A DNA stretch of 64,000 nucleotides from an uncultured Arthrobacter sp. (GCF_947493765.1 NZ_CANLSZ010000001.1:372001-436000), one strand, 5' to 3'; shown: positions 38,608 to 48,289, numbered from the stretch's first letter. Made by a program: numbers and translations. Notes: generated from the sequence alone by a model not told the origin.

Positions 38608-40086
38608 CTACGGTGAGCCGTCCAGCGGGAGATAGAGCTCGAGCACGACGGTGGTGCCTCCGCCCGTCCGGTTGCTCCAGGTGATCGTGCCGTCGAGTTC
38701 ACTCGTCACGAGGGTCCTGACGATCTGCAGGCCGAGACCCTCGGCGTGACCCTGCGGCGGGAGACCGATGCCGTCGTCGCTGATCGTCACCCGGAGGATC
38801 TCCTGGCCGCCGGACTCCGTCCGACGATCCGCGATCAACCACACGGTGCCGGCCCGGCCGGCGAGCCCGTGCTCCACCGCGTTCGTCACCAGCTCGTTGA
38901 TGACCAGTGCCAGCGGTGTCGCCAGATCGCTCGGGAGCTCCCCGAAGTCACCGCTGCGCTCCGTCCGGACGGTCTGCGTGGGGGACGCGACCTCGGCGCT
39001 CAGGAGGAACTGCCGTCCGATCAGCTCGTCGAAATCGACGCGCTGGGCGAGACCCTGCGACAGCGTCTCGTGCACCAGCGCGATGGTCGAGACGCGGCGC
39101 ATGGCCTGGTCGAGCCCCAGCCTGCCCTCCTCGCTGACCATCCTCCGGGACTGCATGCGCAGCAGCGCCGCCACCGTCTGCAGGTTGTTCTTCACCCGGT
39201 GGTGGATCTCGCGGATCGTGGCGTCCTTCGAGACCAGTTCCAGCTCACGGCGGCGCAGCTCGGAGACGTCCCGGCACAGGACGAGGGCGCCGAAACGCTC
39301 CTTCTCGTCGCGCAGCGGGATCGCCCTGAGGGACAGGCTCACGCCGTGGGACCCGATCTCGGTCCGCCACGGCATCCGCCCGGTGACCACGAGGGGCAGG
39401 GTCTCGTCGACCAGGCGGCGGTCCTTGAGCAGCGCCGTCGTGATCTCCGCGAGTGTCCGCCCCTCGAGCGTCTCGACGTCGCCCAGCCTGCGGAACGCGG
39501 AGACACCGTTGGGGCTGGCGTACTGGACGATCCCGTCGACGTCGAGCCGGATCAGGCCGTCCCCCACGCGGGGCGCACCGCGGCGCGCGCCGGTCGGCGT
39601 GGCGAAGTCGGGCCACAGCCCCAGGGTGCCCATGCGCAGGAGGTCGTCCGCGCACTGCCGGTACGTCATCTCGAGTCGCGACGGCATCCTCGACGTCGAC
39701 AGGTCCCGATGGGTGGTCACGACGGCGAGGGTGCGCCCGTTGCGGACCATCGGGACGGCCTCGACCCGCATCGCGGCCGCGGTGGTGGGGCCCGTGTCGG
39801 CTGCACGCCCGATCTTCTGGGAGGCCCACGCGGCGTCGACGAGGGGCTGGAGGTCGGCACGGATGCGCTCGCCCACGAAGTCGGTGTGGAAGACCGTGTG
39901 CGTGGTCGACGGCCGGGCGTGCGCAAGACTGACGTAGCCGCCGTCGTCCAGCGGGAACCACAGGGCCAGGTCCGCGAACGCGAGATCGGCGACCATCTGC
40001 CAGTCCCCCACGAGCAGGTGCAGCCACTCGGCGTCGCCGGGCTCGAAGCCCTCGTACTCGCGGATCGGGTCCGTGAAAATTGCCAT
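38608..40086 (-). CDS. pdtaS: Cytosolic sensor histidine kinase, PdtaS type (HisKA_2)
   Basis: A 492-residue soluble kinase with an N-terminal GAF-like domain (residues ~1-150), a PAS domain (~170-290, IVQYASPNGVSAFRRLG) and a HisKA_2/HATPase core. The phospho-acceptor is in IREIHHRVKNNLQTVAALLR; ATP-binding boxes are VINELVTNAVEHGL, ISDDGIGLPP and GLGLQIVRTLV. No membrane helices. In mycobacteria PdtaS pairs with the antiterminator PdtaR, which is not in this window. The adjacent whiB1-type gene is convergent, so the two are not co-transcribed. Confidence 0.9.
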   Translation of the reverse strand: MAIFTDPIREYEGFEPGDAEWLHLLVGDWQMVADLAFADLALWFPLDDGGYVSLAHARPSTTHTVFHTDFVGERIRADLQPLVDAAWASQKIGRAADTGPTTAAAMRVEAVPMVRNGRTLAVVTTHRDLSTSRMPSRLEMTYRQCADDLLRMGTLGLWPDFATPTGARRGAPRVGDGLIRLDVDGIVQYASPNGVSAFRRLGDVETLEGRTLAEITTALLKDRRLVDETLPLVVTGRMPWRTEIGSHGVSLSLRAIPLRDEKERFGALVLCRDVSELRRRELELVSKDATIREIHHRVKNNLQTVAALLRMQSRRMVSEEGRLGLDQAMRRVSTIALVHETLSQGLAQRVDFDELIGRQFLLSAEVASPTQTVRTERSGDFGELPSDLATPLALVINELVTNAVEHGLAGRAGTVWLIADRRTESGGQEILRVTISDDGIGLPPQGHAEGLGLQIVRTLVTSELDGTITWSNRTGGGTTVVLELYLPLDGSP

Positions 40087-40178
40087 GGGATCTCTCTGTC
40101 ACCGGGTCCGGATGGATGCCGGTGCCCAGTCTTCCACCCCGGCCGGTCCGGACCGACCGGGGCCTGCGTCGGCCGCTG

Positions 40179-40274
40179 CTCAGCGAACGCCGTCAGCGCG
40201 CGCCGTTCAGCGAATGCCGCTCAGCGCACGCCGCCCGACAGGAGCCGTCAGCGCACGCCGCTCAGCGCACGATG
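40179..40274. repeat. Seven-unit imperfect 13-14-bp tandem repeat at the gdh 3' end
   Basis: Units of the form ctcagcgcacgccg start at 40179, 40193, 40206, 40220, 40234, 40248 and 40261, with some changes (unit 5 is the most divergent, two units are 13 bases). The last unit covers the stop codon of the glutamate dehydrogenase gene. The array separates it from the pdtaS-like gene. Confidence 0.8.
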
Positions 40275-43200
40275 GACCGCAGCAGGCGCAGGGCCACCGA
40301 GAGCGAGGAGATGTCGTCCTGCTCGAGGAGATTGACCTCGGCGAACATGTTCGAGGCCCGCTGCAGCTGGTCGGCGTTCTGCTCCTGCCACGCCAGCAGC
40401 CGCTCCCCCGCGTCGCGGTCCTGCAGGTCCTGCGACGCCCGCATCACGGCGACGCAGATGTCCGCCGTGGTGGAGTAGAGGTCGTCGCGCAGTGCTGCCC
40501 GCGCGAGTGCCTGCCACCGGTCCGTCCGTGGGAGCTTCGTGATCCGCTGCAGCAGGTTGTCCACCTCGAAGCGGTCGTAGACGGCGTAGTAGACCTTCGC
40601 GATGTTCTCCACCGGCTCGTCGACCCGCCGGGTGCTGTAGGCGATGTCCAGCAGGGCGAAGGACTCGAACTGCTCGGCCCAGTGCCGGCCGAGCTCCTCC
40701 GGCAGCTGCCACTGGGACGCCGTCGCCATGCCCTCGCGGGCCCGCTCGTGGTCACTGCCCTGCAGGTACTCCGACAGGTGCGTGCGGAACGGCGCGATCA
40801 GCGGCTTGAAAGCCGCGACGTCCTCGTCCACCGAGGTGCCCTGCGCCACGTGGTTCACGAACCAGCGCACCCCACGGTCCAGCAGCCGGCGCAGGTCCAG
40901 GTAGACCGTGGTCCACCGGTCGGTCGGGAAATCCGCCGGCAGGGCGGAGAGCGCCTCGACGGTCTCGTCCAGCGCGTAGATCTCGCGCAGCGCCACGAAC
41001 GCGCGGGCGACCACGGACTCGGGCACCGAGGTCTCCTCCATCACCCGGAACGCGAAGGTGATGCCGCCGAGGTTGATGATGTCGTTGGCGACGAGGGTCG
41101 AGATGATCTCCCGGCGCAGCGGGTGCGTGTCGAGCAGGTCGTCGAAGCGTTCCACGAGCTGCCGCGGGAAGTAACGCCGCAGGGTCCCCCGGAAGTACGG
41201 GTCGTCGGCGAGATCCGAGGCGGTCAGCACCCGGCTGAGCTCGATCTTCGCGTACGCGGCCAGCACCGCGAGTTCGGGCGAGGTGAGCCCCTGACCGGCG
41301 TCGACCCGCCTCCTGAGCTCCGCCGTGGTGGGCAGCGCCTCGAGGGTGCGGTCCAGGTCCGCCTTGTCCTCCAGCCAGTCGATCATGCGCTCGTAACTGG
41401 GGCTGAACTCGATCACCTGGCGTCGGTCGTTGAGCAGCAGGATGTTCTGGTCGATGTTGTCCTGCAGCACCAGGTCGGCGACCTCGTCGGTCATGGAGTG
41501 CAGGAAGTCGGCACGCTCCTCCGGCTGCAGCCGCCCGGCGCGCACCATCCGGTCGACGAAAATCTTGATGTTGACCTCGTAGTCGGAGCAGTCCACCCCG
41601 GCGCTGTTGTCGATCGCATCGGTGTTGAGGATGACGCCGGAGAGCGCCGCCTCGATGCGTCCGCGCTGGGTCATGCCCAGATTGCCGCCCTCGCCCACGA
41701 CGCGCGCACGCAGCTCGCCGCCGTCCACGCGGATGGCGTCGTTGGCGCGGTCCCCGACCTGGGCGTGTGTCTCGTCCGCCGCCTTCACATACGTGCCGAT
41801 ACCGCCGTTGTAGAGCAGGTCGGCGGGGGCGCGGAGGATGGCCTTGAGCAGTTCGGGTGGGCTCAGCTTGGTGACCGAGGCGTCCAGGCCCAGCGCCTCG
41901 CGTACCTCGGCTGACACGGGGATCGACTTCGCCTGCCGCGGGTAGACGCCGCCGCCGGCGCTGATGAGCCGCGTGTCGTAGTCCTCCCAGCTCGAGCGCG
42001 GCAGCTCGAAGAGGCGGCGCCGTTCGGCGAAGGACGCCTCGGCGTCGGGGTCCGGGTCGAGGAAGATGTGGCGGTGGTCGAAGGCCGCGAGCAGGCGGAT
42101 GTGCCGGGAGAGCAGCATGCCGTTGCCGAAGACGTCGCCGCTCATGTCGCCCACACCGACCACCGTGAAGTCCTGCGTCTGCGTGTCGACGTCGAACTCG
42201 CTGAAGTGCCGCTTGACGGACTCCCAGGCGCCGCGCGCCGTGATGCCCATGGCCTTGTGGTCGTAGCCCACCGATCCGCCGGAGGCGAAGGCGTCACCGA
42301 GCCAGAATCCGTACTCCGCGGAGAGCTCGTTCGCGATGTCGGAGAAGGAGGCCGTCCCCTTGTCCGCCGCGACCACCAGGTAGGAGTCGTCGTCGTCGTG
42401 CCGCACCACGCGCGTCGGCGGCAGGATCGACTCGGTGGAGCCGTTGGTGACCACGTTGTCCGTGATGTCGAGCAGGCCGCGGATGAAGGTCCGGTAACTC
42501 GCCTGGCCCTCGGCCATCCACGCCTGCCGGTCGGCGGCGGGATCCGGGAGCTGCTTCGCGAAGAACCCGCCCTTGGCGCCGGTGGGGACGATCACCGCGT
42601 TCTTCACGGTCTGCGCCTTCACGAGGCCGAGCACCTCCGTGCGGAAGTCCTCCCGGCGGTCCGACCAGCGGAGACCGCCGCGGGCCACCTTCCCGAAGCG
42701 CAGGTGCACGCCCTCGATCTGCGGCGAGTACACCCAGATCTCGAACCTCGGGCGCGGGAAGGGTGCTCCCTCGATCCGCTCCGTCGCGAACTTGAAGCTC
42801 ACGTGCCGCTTGTCCTGGAAGTAGTTGGTGCGCAGGGTCGCCTCGATGAGATTGACGAAGATGCGCAGCACCCGGTCGGCGTCGAGCGTGGGGACCTCCT
42901 CGAGCCCCTGCTCGAGCCCGGTGCGGGCCGCGGCGCTCGCCGCCTCGCGGTCGCCGTCGAGGTCGGGGTCGAAACGCGCCATGAACAGGGCGATCAGGCC
43001 CCGGGTGACCACGGGATTCCTCATGAGCGTGTCGGCCACGAAGTCGTAGGAATTGGCGTTGCCCAGCTGGCGGATGTACTTCGCGTAGGCACGCAGGATC
43101 AGCACCTGCCGCCACCCGAGCTCCTCGCTCAGGACGAGGCGGTCCAGCGGATCGGACTCGCTGTTCCCGACGACGGCGGCCCGGAACGCCTCCTGCAGCA

Positions 43201-45100
43201 GGGTCGCCGTCCCCAGCGGTGAGACGCCGGCGGGGTACTTCAGCCCCAGGTCGTAGAGGAAGAACGTGCGTCCGTCGGACCGCGTCACCTTGAACGGGCG
43301 CTCGTCCAGGACCTCGAGACCGAGATTGTGGAAGTAGGGCAGGATCCGGGTGAGACTCCTGGCCTCGGTGAAGTACAGCTTCAGCCGCGCGTCCTGCGCG
43401 TCGTTCGGCGCCGCCCCCGAGGGGACGTAGACCCGGAGTGTCGGCGCCCCCGATTCCGCGGCGGCCAGCTCCTCGAAGCGGGCGATGTCCTCGAGGGCGT
43501 CCTCCACCTCGTAGGCCACCCGGTAGCTGGGAGGGAAGGACTCCGCCCAGAGAGCCGCGAGGGGCTCGGCCGTGTCCTGCTCGAACCGCTGCCGGGCCAC
43601 CTCCTCGATGCCCTCGGACCAGGAGCGGGCCGCATGGACCAGGCGGCCCTCGAGCTGCTCGGCGTCGACGGGGGGCAGCTCGGTGCCGCGCGGCAGGCGG
43701 ATCCGGAAGAACAGGCGGGCCAGGGCCGACTCGCTCAGTCGCGCCTCGAAGTCGATGGACTCGGCGTGGAAGGCCTCGCGCAGCTCGCCCTCGATCCGCA
43801 GCCGCACATTCGTGGTGTACCGGTCGCGCGGCAGGTACACCAGGGCCGACATGAAGCGACCGTAGATGTCGGGGCGCAGGAACAGGCGCGTGCGACGCCG
43901 CTCCTGCAGCCGGAGGATCCCGAGGGCGGTGGACACCAGATCCGAGACCTCGATCTGGAAGAGCTCGTCACGCGGGTAGGTCTCGAGGATGGACAGCAGG
44001 TCCTTGCCCGAGTGGGAGTCCGAGGGGAAGCCGCAGCGCCGCAGCACCTCCGAGACCTTGTCGCACACCAGGGGGACGTTGAGGACGGAGCCGGTGTACG
44101 CACTGGTGGCGAAGAGTCCGATGAAGCGCCGCTCGCCGTCGACCCTGCCCTGCGCGTCGAAGCTCTTGACGCCGATGTAGTCGAGGTATGCCGCCCGATG
44201 GACCGTGGACCGGGAGTTCGCCTTGGTGATGACGAGGGCCCGACGCTCGCGGGCCTTGGCCCGGCCTGCCTCGGTGAGCTGCTGCACGGCTCCGCCACCG
44301 CCGCCGTGCCGGAGCAGCCCCAGCCCGCTGCCCTCGCGGACGCGGAGGGCGTCGGCCCCGTTCTCGTCCTGCACGAGGTCGTACTCCTTGTACCCGAGGA
44401 AGGTGAAGTTCCCGTCCTCGAGCCAGCGGAGGAGGTGCCTCGCCTGCTGCAGATCGGGGATGTCCCCGCCGCCCGCGACGTCGCCGAGCGATGCCGCGAT
44501 GGTGCTCACCTTGCCGCGCATGGCCGCCCAGTCCTCGACGGCGGACCGGACGTCCCGCAGCACCCGGTGCAGCCCCTCCCGGACCTCCTCCTTCGCCGCG
44601 GCATCGGGCAGGCGCGAGACCTCGACCGACATCCACGACTCGATGTGCGTGGTGCGCTCGCCGGCACCGTCCGGTCCGGCATGGACGGGGAGCGCCGCCG
44701 TGTCGCCGCTCGAGGCACCCGCCGTCGACGGCACCCGCTCCAGCGTCTCCAGCGTGTGCGTCGCCCCGCTGCGCCCGGCGACGAACGTGGGGTGCACCAC
44801 GAGGCGGATGGCCGCGTTCTGGCGCACGAGTTCGGCGGTGACGGAGTCGACCAGGAAGGGCATGTCGTCGGTGACGATGAGGACGATGCTGGACACGCCC
44901 TGGTCCAGGATGTCGATCACGGCAGTGCCCGGTTCGCGGGACTCGGCCAGCGTCCGGTGGGCCAGGGCCCGCTCCCGGAGGTCGGCGGGGTCGTAGGCGA
45001 GGGCGTCCTCGCGAGCGAGGTGCTCGAAGTAGTTCCTGACGAATTCCTCCCCTGACGTGTCCGCGATTGACTGATCCGTTAGCCGGGATCCAGACGACAT
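40262..45100 (-). CDS. gdh: NAD-specific glutamate dehydrogenase, 180-kDa class
   Basis: A 1612-residue enzyme, the length typical of the GDH-180 class, that deaminates glutamate to 2-oxoglutarate with NAD. The N-terminal ~700 residues contain ACT-like regulatory segments (SIVLIVTDDMPFLVDSVTAE); the catalytic domain has GGLRWSDRREDFRTEVLGL, KNAVIVPTGAKGGFF, and the Rossmann part VGVGDMSGDVFGNGML. The helical C-terminal ~500 residues are also typical. The ATG at 45100 is plausible (MSSGSRLTDQSIAD). It is monocistronic with a short 5' gap. The class normally serves amino acid catabolism and nitrogen balance. The ORF track's long + strand frames here are shadows. Confidence 0.95.
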   Translation of the reverse strand: MSSGSRLTDQSIADTSGEEFVRNYFEHLAREDALAYDPADLRERALAHRTLAESREPGTAVIDILDQGVSSIVLIVTDDMPFLVDSVTAELVRQNAAIRLVVHPTFVAGRSGATHTLETLERVPSTAGASSGDTAALPVHAGPDGAGERTTHIESWMSVEVSRLPDAAAKEEVREGLHRVLRDVRSAVEDWAAMRGKVSTIAASLGDVAGGGDIPDLQQARHLLRWLEDGNFTFLGYKEYDLVQDENGADALRVREGSGLGLLRHGGGGGAVQQLTEAGRAKARERRALVITKANSRSTVHRAAYLDYIGVKSFDAQGRVDGERRFIGLFATSAYTGSVLNVPLVCDKVSEVLRRCGFPSDSHSGKDLLSILETYPRDELFQIEVSDLVSTALGILRLQERRRTRLFLRPDIYGRFMSALVYLPRDRYTTNVRLRIEGELREAFHAESIDFEARLSESALARLFFRIRLPRGTELPPVDAEQLEGRLVHAARSWSEGIEEVARQRFEQDTAEPLAALWAESFPPSYRVAYEVEDALEDIARFEELAAAESGAPTLRVYVPSGAAPNDAQDARLKLYFTEARSLTRILPYFHNLGLEVLDERPFKVTRSDGRTFFLYDLGLKYPAGVSPLGTATLLQEAFRAAVVGNSESDPLDRLVLSEELGWRQVLILRAYAKYIRQLGNANSYDFVADTLMRNPVVTRGLIALFMARFDPDLDGDREAASAAARTGLEQGLEEVPTLDADRVLRIFVNLIEATLRTNYFQDKRHVSFKFATERIEGAPFPRPRFEIWVYSPQIEGVHLRFGKVARGGLRWSDRREDFRTEVLGLVKAQTVKNAVIVPTGAKGGFFAKQLPDPAADRQAWMAEGQASYRTFIRGLLDITDNVVTNGSTESILPPTRVVRHDDDDSYLVVAADKGTASFSDIANELSAEYGFWLGDAFASGGSVGYDHKAMGITARGAWESVKRHFSEFDVDTQTQDFTVVGVGDMSGDVFGNGMLLSRHIRLLAAFDHRHIFLDPDPDAEASFAERRRLFELPRSSWEDYDTRLISAGGGVYPRQAKSIPVSAEVREALGLDASVTKLSPPELLKAILRAPADLLYNGGIGTYVKAADETHAQVGDRANDAIRVDGGELRARVVGEGGNLGMTQRGRIEAALSGVILNTDAIDNSAGVDCSDYEVNIKIFVDRMVRAGRLQPEERADFLHSMTDEVADLVLQDNIDQNILLLNDRRQVIEFSPSYERMIDWLEDKADLDRTLEALPTTAELRRRVDAGQGLTSPELAVLAAYAKIELSRVLTASDLADDPYFRGTLRRYFPRQLVERFDDLLDTHPLRREIISTLVANDIINLGGITFAFRVMEETSVPESVVARAFVALREIYALDETVEALSALPADFPTDRWTTVYLDLRRLLDRGVRWFVNHVAQGTSVDEDVAAFKPLIAPFRTHLSEYLQGSDHERAREGMATASQWQLPEELGRHWAEQFESFALLDIAYSTRRVDEPVENIAKVYYAVYDRFEVDNLLQRITKLPRTDRWQALARAALRDDLYSTTADICVAVMRASQDLQDRDAGERLLAWQEQNADQLQRASNMFAEVNLLEQDDISSLSVALRLLRSIVR

Positions 45101-45147
45101 GGGGAGAGCCTCCGTTGTGAAAGGAAAGGCCGCTCCGTTGCGACCTC

Positions 45148-46476
45148 TTATCCGCGAAGCCTAGCGGGGTTGGAGGGAAACTTCACGTTGCGCGGGCTGC
45201 GCCGGAGCCGCCGTCGCCGCGCGTCGTTCGGCGCAACATCGGCGAGTTCGGCGATGGCGCGGCGCAGCGGTGACGCGGGCGCCGTCTCGAGCAGGGCCGT
45301 ACCCGCCAGGAGCGCCTGGTCCGCCGCTGCGTGGTCGATCGGGAGGAAGGCCGCGATGTCCGTGGACGGGCCGAAGCGCGCCCACGCCTCCCGCAGCTGG
45401 GTCTCCGGGGACCGACCCACGGCCGCGGCCCTGACCTTGTTGAACACGACGCGGGGCGCGCACGTGGGAACGATCTCCACGAGCTCCGTCAAGGCCTTCA
45501 CCATGCGCGGCACGCCGATCGCATCCGCGCCGCCCACGGCGAGGACGACGTCGGCGGCCTCCAGGCAGCGCAGCGTGGCCCCGTTGCGTCGCGGGGCGAG
45601 CGTGTCGAAGCTCAGTTCCTCGTCCGCCTCGAGGCAGAACCCGCAGTCGACGACGGTCACCTCGGCCAGGGAGCGGGCGGCTTCCAGGACATGGCCCAGG
45701 GCCGCCGGACGCACCTCGGGCCAGCGGTCGGCGCGGGTGATGCCCGTCAGGACCCGCAGGCGACCTCCCTTGATGGCGACACTCACGGCGATCCGCTCGA
45801 GGGCTGCGGGCGAGAAGCCGCCCTGGTCGGCGATGCGGCAGGCCTGTGCGAGCCCCGCCGATTCGTCCAGCAGCCCGAGACAGGCGCCGACACTCGCCGC
45901 GTAGGTGTCGGCGTCCACCAGCAGCGTCGAGGTCCCCGCCGCCGCCAGTTCCGCCGCCATGTTGATCGCCACGGTGGTCCGTCCCGGGCTCCCCACCGGA
46001 CCCCAGACCGCGACCACCCGCCCGTCCCCGGGCGGCCCCGCCGTGTCGGCGAGCGCGGCCCGGGCCGGTTGCGGCACGTCGAAGGGGTCGGCGAACGCCA
46101 ACGAGCCACGCGGCGGCGGGTCCTCCTCCTCGAACTGCTCGACGGCCCGCGAGACGGCGTCGGCGAGGGTCGCCGGGGCCACGCCCTGGTCGACGTACAC
46201 CACCCCGTCCACGGCCTCCGCGCCCGGCGTCGCCGCAGGCTCGGACAGGGCGACCACGACGACGCCGGCGAAGTGCAGTCGCGTGATGAGCGAGACCGTC
46301 AGCTCCGCGGCGCCGGGCGCGAGGATGACCGCACGGGCGAGTCCGCTCTGGCAGGCGGCGACGAGTTCGGCCAGGTCCTCGCACCGGCGCACCACCGTGA
46401 CCGGGCCCCGGAGCTGCTCGAGCCCCGGCACGAAGGCGCTCGCCACGCCGCCGAGCGTGATGACCGGGATGCTCAC
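45148..46476 (-). CDS. TadZ/CpaE-like MinD/ParA-family ATPase
   Basis: A 442-residue protein with an N-terminal receiver-like domain (residues 1-~120, AVILAPGAAELTVSLITRL) and a P-loop domain from ~150. The deviant Walker A is VWGPVGSPGRTTVAINMAAE, with Arg replacing the usual lysine, and DADTYAAS follows. VVDCGFCLEADEEL and VVFNKVRAAAVG are the other MinD-like segments. Such proteins place Tad pili at a cell pole or regulate assembly. The GTG start overlaps the SAF-protein stop (GTGA). It lies 43 kb from the tadABC genes of this window. The Arg in Walker A may reduce ATP hydrolysis. Confidence 0.78.
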   Translation of the reverse strand: MSIPVITLGGVASAFVPGLEQLRGPVTVVRRCEDLAELVAACQSGLARAVILAPGAAELTVSLITRLHFAGVVVVALSEPAATPGAEAVDGVVYVDQGVAPATLADAVSRAVEQFEEEDPPPRGSLAFADPFDVPQPARAALADTAGPPGDGRVVAVWGPVGSPGRTTVAINMAAELAAAGTSTLLVDADTYAASVGACLGLLDESAGLAQACRIADQGGFSPAALERIAVSVAIKGGRLRVLTGITRADRWPEVRPAALGHVLEAARSLAEVTVVDCGFCLEADEELSFDTLAPRRNGATLRCLEAADVVLAVGGADAIGVPRMVKALTELVEIVPTCAPRVVFNKVRAAAVGRSPETQLREAWARFGPSTDIAAFLPIDHAAADQALLAGTALLETAPASPLRRAIAELADVAPNDARRRRLRRSPRNVKFPSNPARLRG

Positions 46477-47129
46477 GAACCCGCACCGAGATTCAGGACG
46501 ACGGCGATGCGGGCATCGTTGGACAGGGCGTCGAGCAGGTCGGGCATCGCCTCGTCGCCGACGAGCACCTGCACGAGGGTCGAGGTGCTCGCGCCGAGGG
46601 CCGATTCCCCGACCGTCAGCTCGGCCACTTCCGCGGCCTCGAGCAGCAGCCGGGGTTCCTCATAGCTGTTCGTGTCCGTCCGCAGGGAGACCCACACGTC
46701 GACGCGGTCCCCCGTGCCGGTTCCCGAGGGCAACGGATCCTCGACGGTCAGCCCCACGGGCTTGCGGTCCAGGGCGTCGGCGCGTCCGAGCGAGGCCGTG
46801 GGGATCAGCTCCCCCGCGGTGACGAGCCTCGTCACCACCGCACCGTCCGGGATCTGCTCACCGGCCGACAGGTAGGAGCCTGCAGCGTCGCCGAGGCGCA
46901 CCGGCACCGCCACGACGTCGTCGGGCGTCAGCGGCGACCCGACCGCCACGTTCTGCCGCGCCGAGTACACCTCCGTGGTCGTGTTCTGGCTGTCCAGGAG
47001 GGCCACGACGCCGGCGGTCGAGGCCAGCACCAGCAGGAGGCCGATGAGCAGGCGCGGGTCCTTCCACGACGGCTTCCTCAGGCGCGGGGCCTCTCCTGTG
47101 GGCTGGGCGATCCGTACGTCGGTGCTCAC
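46473..47129 (-). CDS. SAF-domain protein, RcpC/CpaB-like pilus assembly factor
   Basis: A 218-residue protein. I chose GTG 47129 with GGGGGA upstream; the ORF-track start at 47363 is an extension. A membrane helix (LLIGLLLVLASTAGVVALL, residues ~28-46) is followed by the SAF domain (YSARQNVAVGSPLTPDDVVA, PDGAVVTRLVTAGELIPTAS) and a beta-rich tail. CpaB/RcpC proteins stabilise the outer pilus apparatus and bind glycan. Co-transcription with the TadZ-like gene through a GTGA overlap supports a pilus role, but the genes are separate from tadABC. Divergent from a BldC-like regulator. Confidence 0.8.
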   Translation of the reverse strand: MSTDVRIAQPTGEAPRLRKPSWKDPRLLIGLLLVLASTAGVVALLDSQNTTTEVYSARQNVAVGSPLTPDDVVAVPVRLGDAAGSYLSAGEQIPDGAVVTRLVTAGELIPTASLGRADALDRKPVGLTVEDPLPSGTGTGDRVDVWVSLRTDTNSYEEPRLLLEAAEVAELTVGESALGASTSTLVQVLVGDEAMPDLLDALSNDARIAVVLNLGAGS

Positions 47130-47310
47130 TCTCGTCCCCCATCGGGTCCGTGGCGCCCGCATCCGGCACCCCTGACCGCCATTGTTGTGTACGGCGGCTC
47201 CGATGGGAACCGGTCGCTGCCAAATCACGGTGCGGTGTGGATATCCGCCGGAGAGGACGGATGCGGTGGCAGACTTGAGCCGTGACCGAACCAGCAGGAG
47301 AGGGGCCGTA

Positions 47311-47538
47311 GTGGTCGAGCGACGCTTCCTCACCCTCGCCGATGTGGCCGAGGTCCTCAACATCAGCTCGTCGCAGACCTACGCGCTCGTGCGCTCGGGT
47401 GAACTGCCGGCCATCCAGGTGGGCGGACGTGGCCAGTGGCGAGTGGAGACCCGCGTCCTCGAGGACTACATCACCAGGGCCTACGAGAAGACCGCCTCCG
47501 GCCTCCGGAACGACGACGCAGGCCTGCCCCCGGCCTGA
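47311..47538 (+). CDS. Small MerR-like HTH DNA-binding protein (BldC/AlpA-like)
   Basis: A 75-residue regulator: a helix-turn-helix (FLTLADVAEVLNISSSQTYA, LVRSGELPAIQVGG) followed by the wing RGQWRVETRVLEDYI. This is the excisionase/MerR-type domain of BldC-like proteins. The GTG at 47311 follows GGAGAGGGG; the ORF-track start at 47182 adds unrelated residues. It is encoded away from any phage genes, so it is probably a housekeeping regulator and not an excisionase. It is divergent from the SAF-TadZ pair and could regulate it. Confidence 0.82.
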   Translation: MVERRFLTLADVAEVLNISSSQTYALVRSGELPAIQVGGRGQWRVETRVLEDYITRAYEKTASGLRNDDAGLPPA

Positions 47539-47657
47539 CGGACGTCACGGTCCGCGAGGTCACGAACTCCCTGGTCACGGCTCCTGGTCACGGCTCCTGA
47601 TCATCATCTTCGGCAGACTGCGGCGGAACGCCGTCCCGTCGACCCTCGCCCGATCCC

Positions 47658-48218
47658 TCACTCCGAGGCGGTCGCCGCATCGAGGGTGTCGATGGAGGCG
47701 AAGGGCACGGTCAGGAGATCGCGCATCACCGTTCCCCTCCTGCCCTCCCCCGGACCGGTGAGACCGAGATCGAGGAAGTCGGCACCGACGCGATCGATCA
47801 CGCCCGTGGTGCGTGTTGCCGGTGCCACCAGCCAGATCGACACCTGCACCCGGTCCCGCGAGAGCGCCCGCAGCGCGGACCCCAGTCCGAGCCTGGCGCC
47901 GACGCCCGTGAGCGGCTGACCCACGCCCCGGCCCAGCCCGCGGATGCTGCTGAGCGAGTCCAGCGGCACGATGATCGAGCGGCCCTCCACGAGGACGGCG
48001 ATCCACGCCGAACCGACCGTGGTCAGCCTCCCGGTGAGGGACCGGCCTCCGCGGGTGGTGACGCCGAGTGGACGGTCGAGGTGTCCGGCCAGGCGCTGGA
48101 CGAGGGTGAGGCGCGACTGCTCGGCCCTGGTCCGTTCCCGGATCTCGCTCTCCTGCTCCCGGGTGGCGGCCGACTCCAGCTGCGCCTCCAGATCGTCGAA
48201 CAGGGCATCCCAGCGCAT
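47658..48218 (-). CDS. Conserved actinobacterial protein of unknown function
   Basis: A 186-residue protein. The ATG at 48218 (MRWDALFDDLEAQLESAATR) is preceded by GAGG; the ORF track's 405-residue frame is an upstream extension through the LysM gene region. The first ~55 residues are an alpha-helical, charged region; the rest is a beta-rich domain (WIAVLVEGRSIIVPLDSL, VQVSIWLVAPATRTTGVIDR). I do not recognise the family. Composition and start are convincing; function is not. It is convergent with the BldC-like gene. Confidence 0.72.
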   Translation of the reverse strand: MRWDALFDDLEAQLESAATREQESEIRERTRAEQSRLTLVQRLAGHLDRPLGVTTRGGRSLTGRLTTVGSAWIAVLVEGRSIIVPLDSLSSIRGLGRGVGQPLTGVGARLGLGSALRALSRDRVQVSIWLVAPATRTTGVIDRVGADFLDLGLTGPGEGRRGTVMRDLLTVPFASIDTLDAATASE

Positions 48219-48289
48219 CACCTCACGATAGGCAGGGCCGATCGACCGGTCAACGACTGTGCACAAGAAAACTGGGTCTCGACAAACGA

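Noticed and set aside
43328-45055. 575-residue + strand ORF inside the glutamate dehydrogenase gene
   Set aside because: Antisense to a conserved 1612-residue enzyme; no recognisable domain and typical shadow composition.
47566-47596. Repeat of cctggtcacggct between the BldC-like and 186-residue genes
   Set aside because: Only two full units of 13 bases; too little to call a functional element, and no gene is affected.
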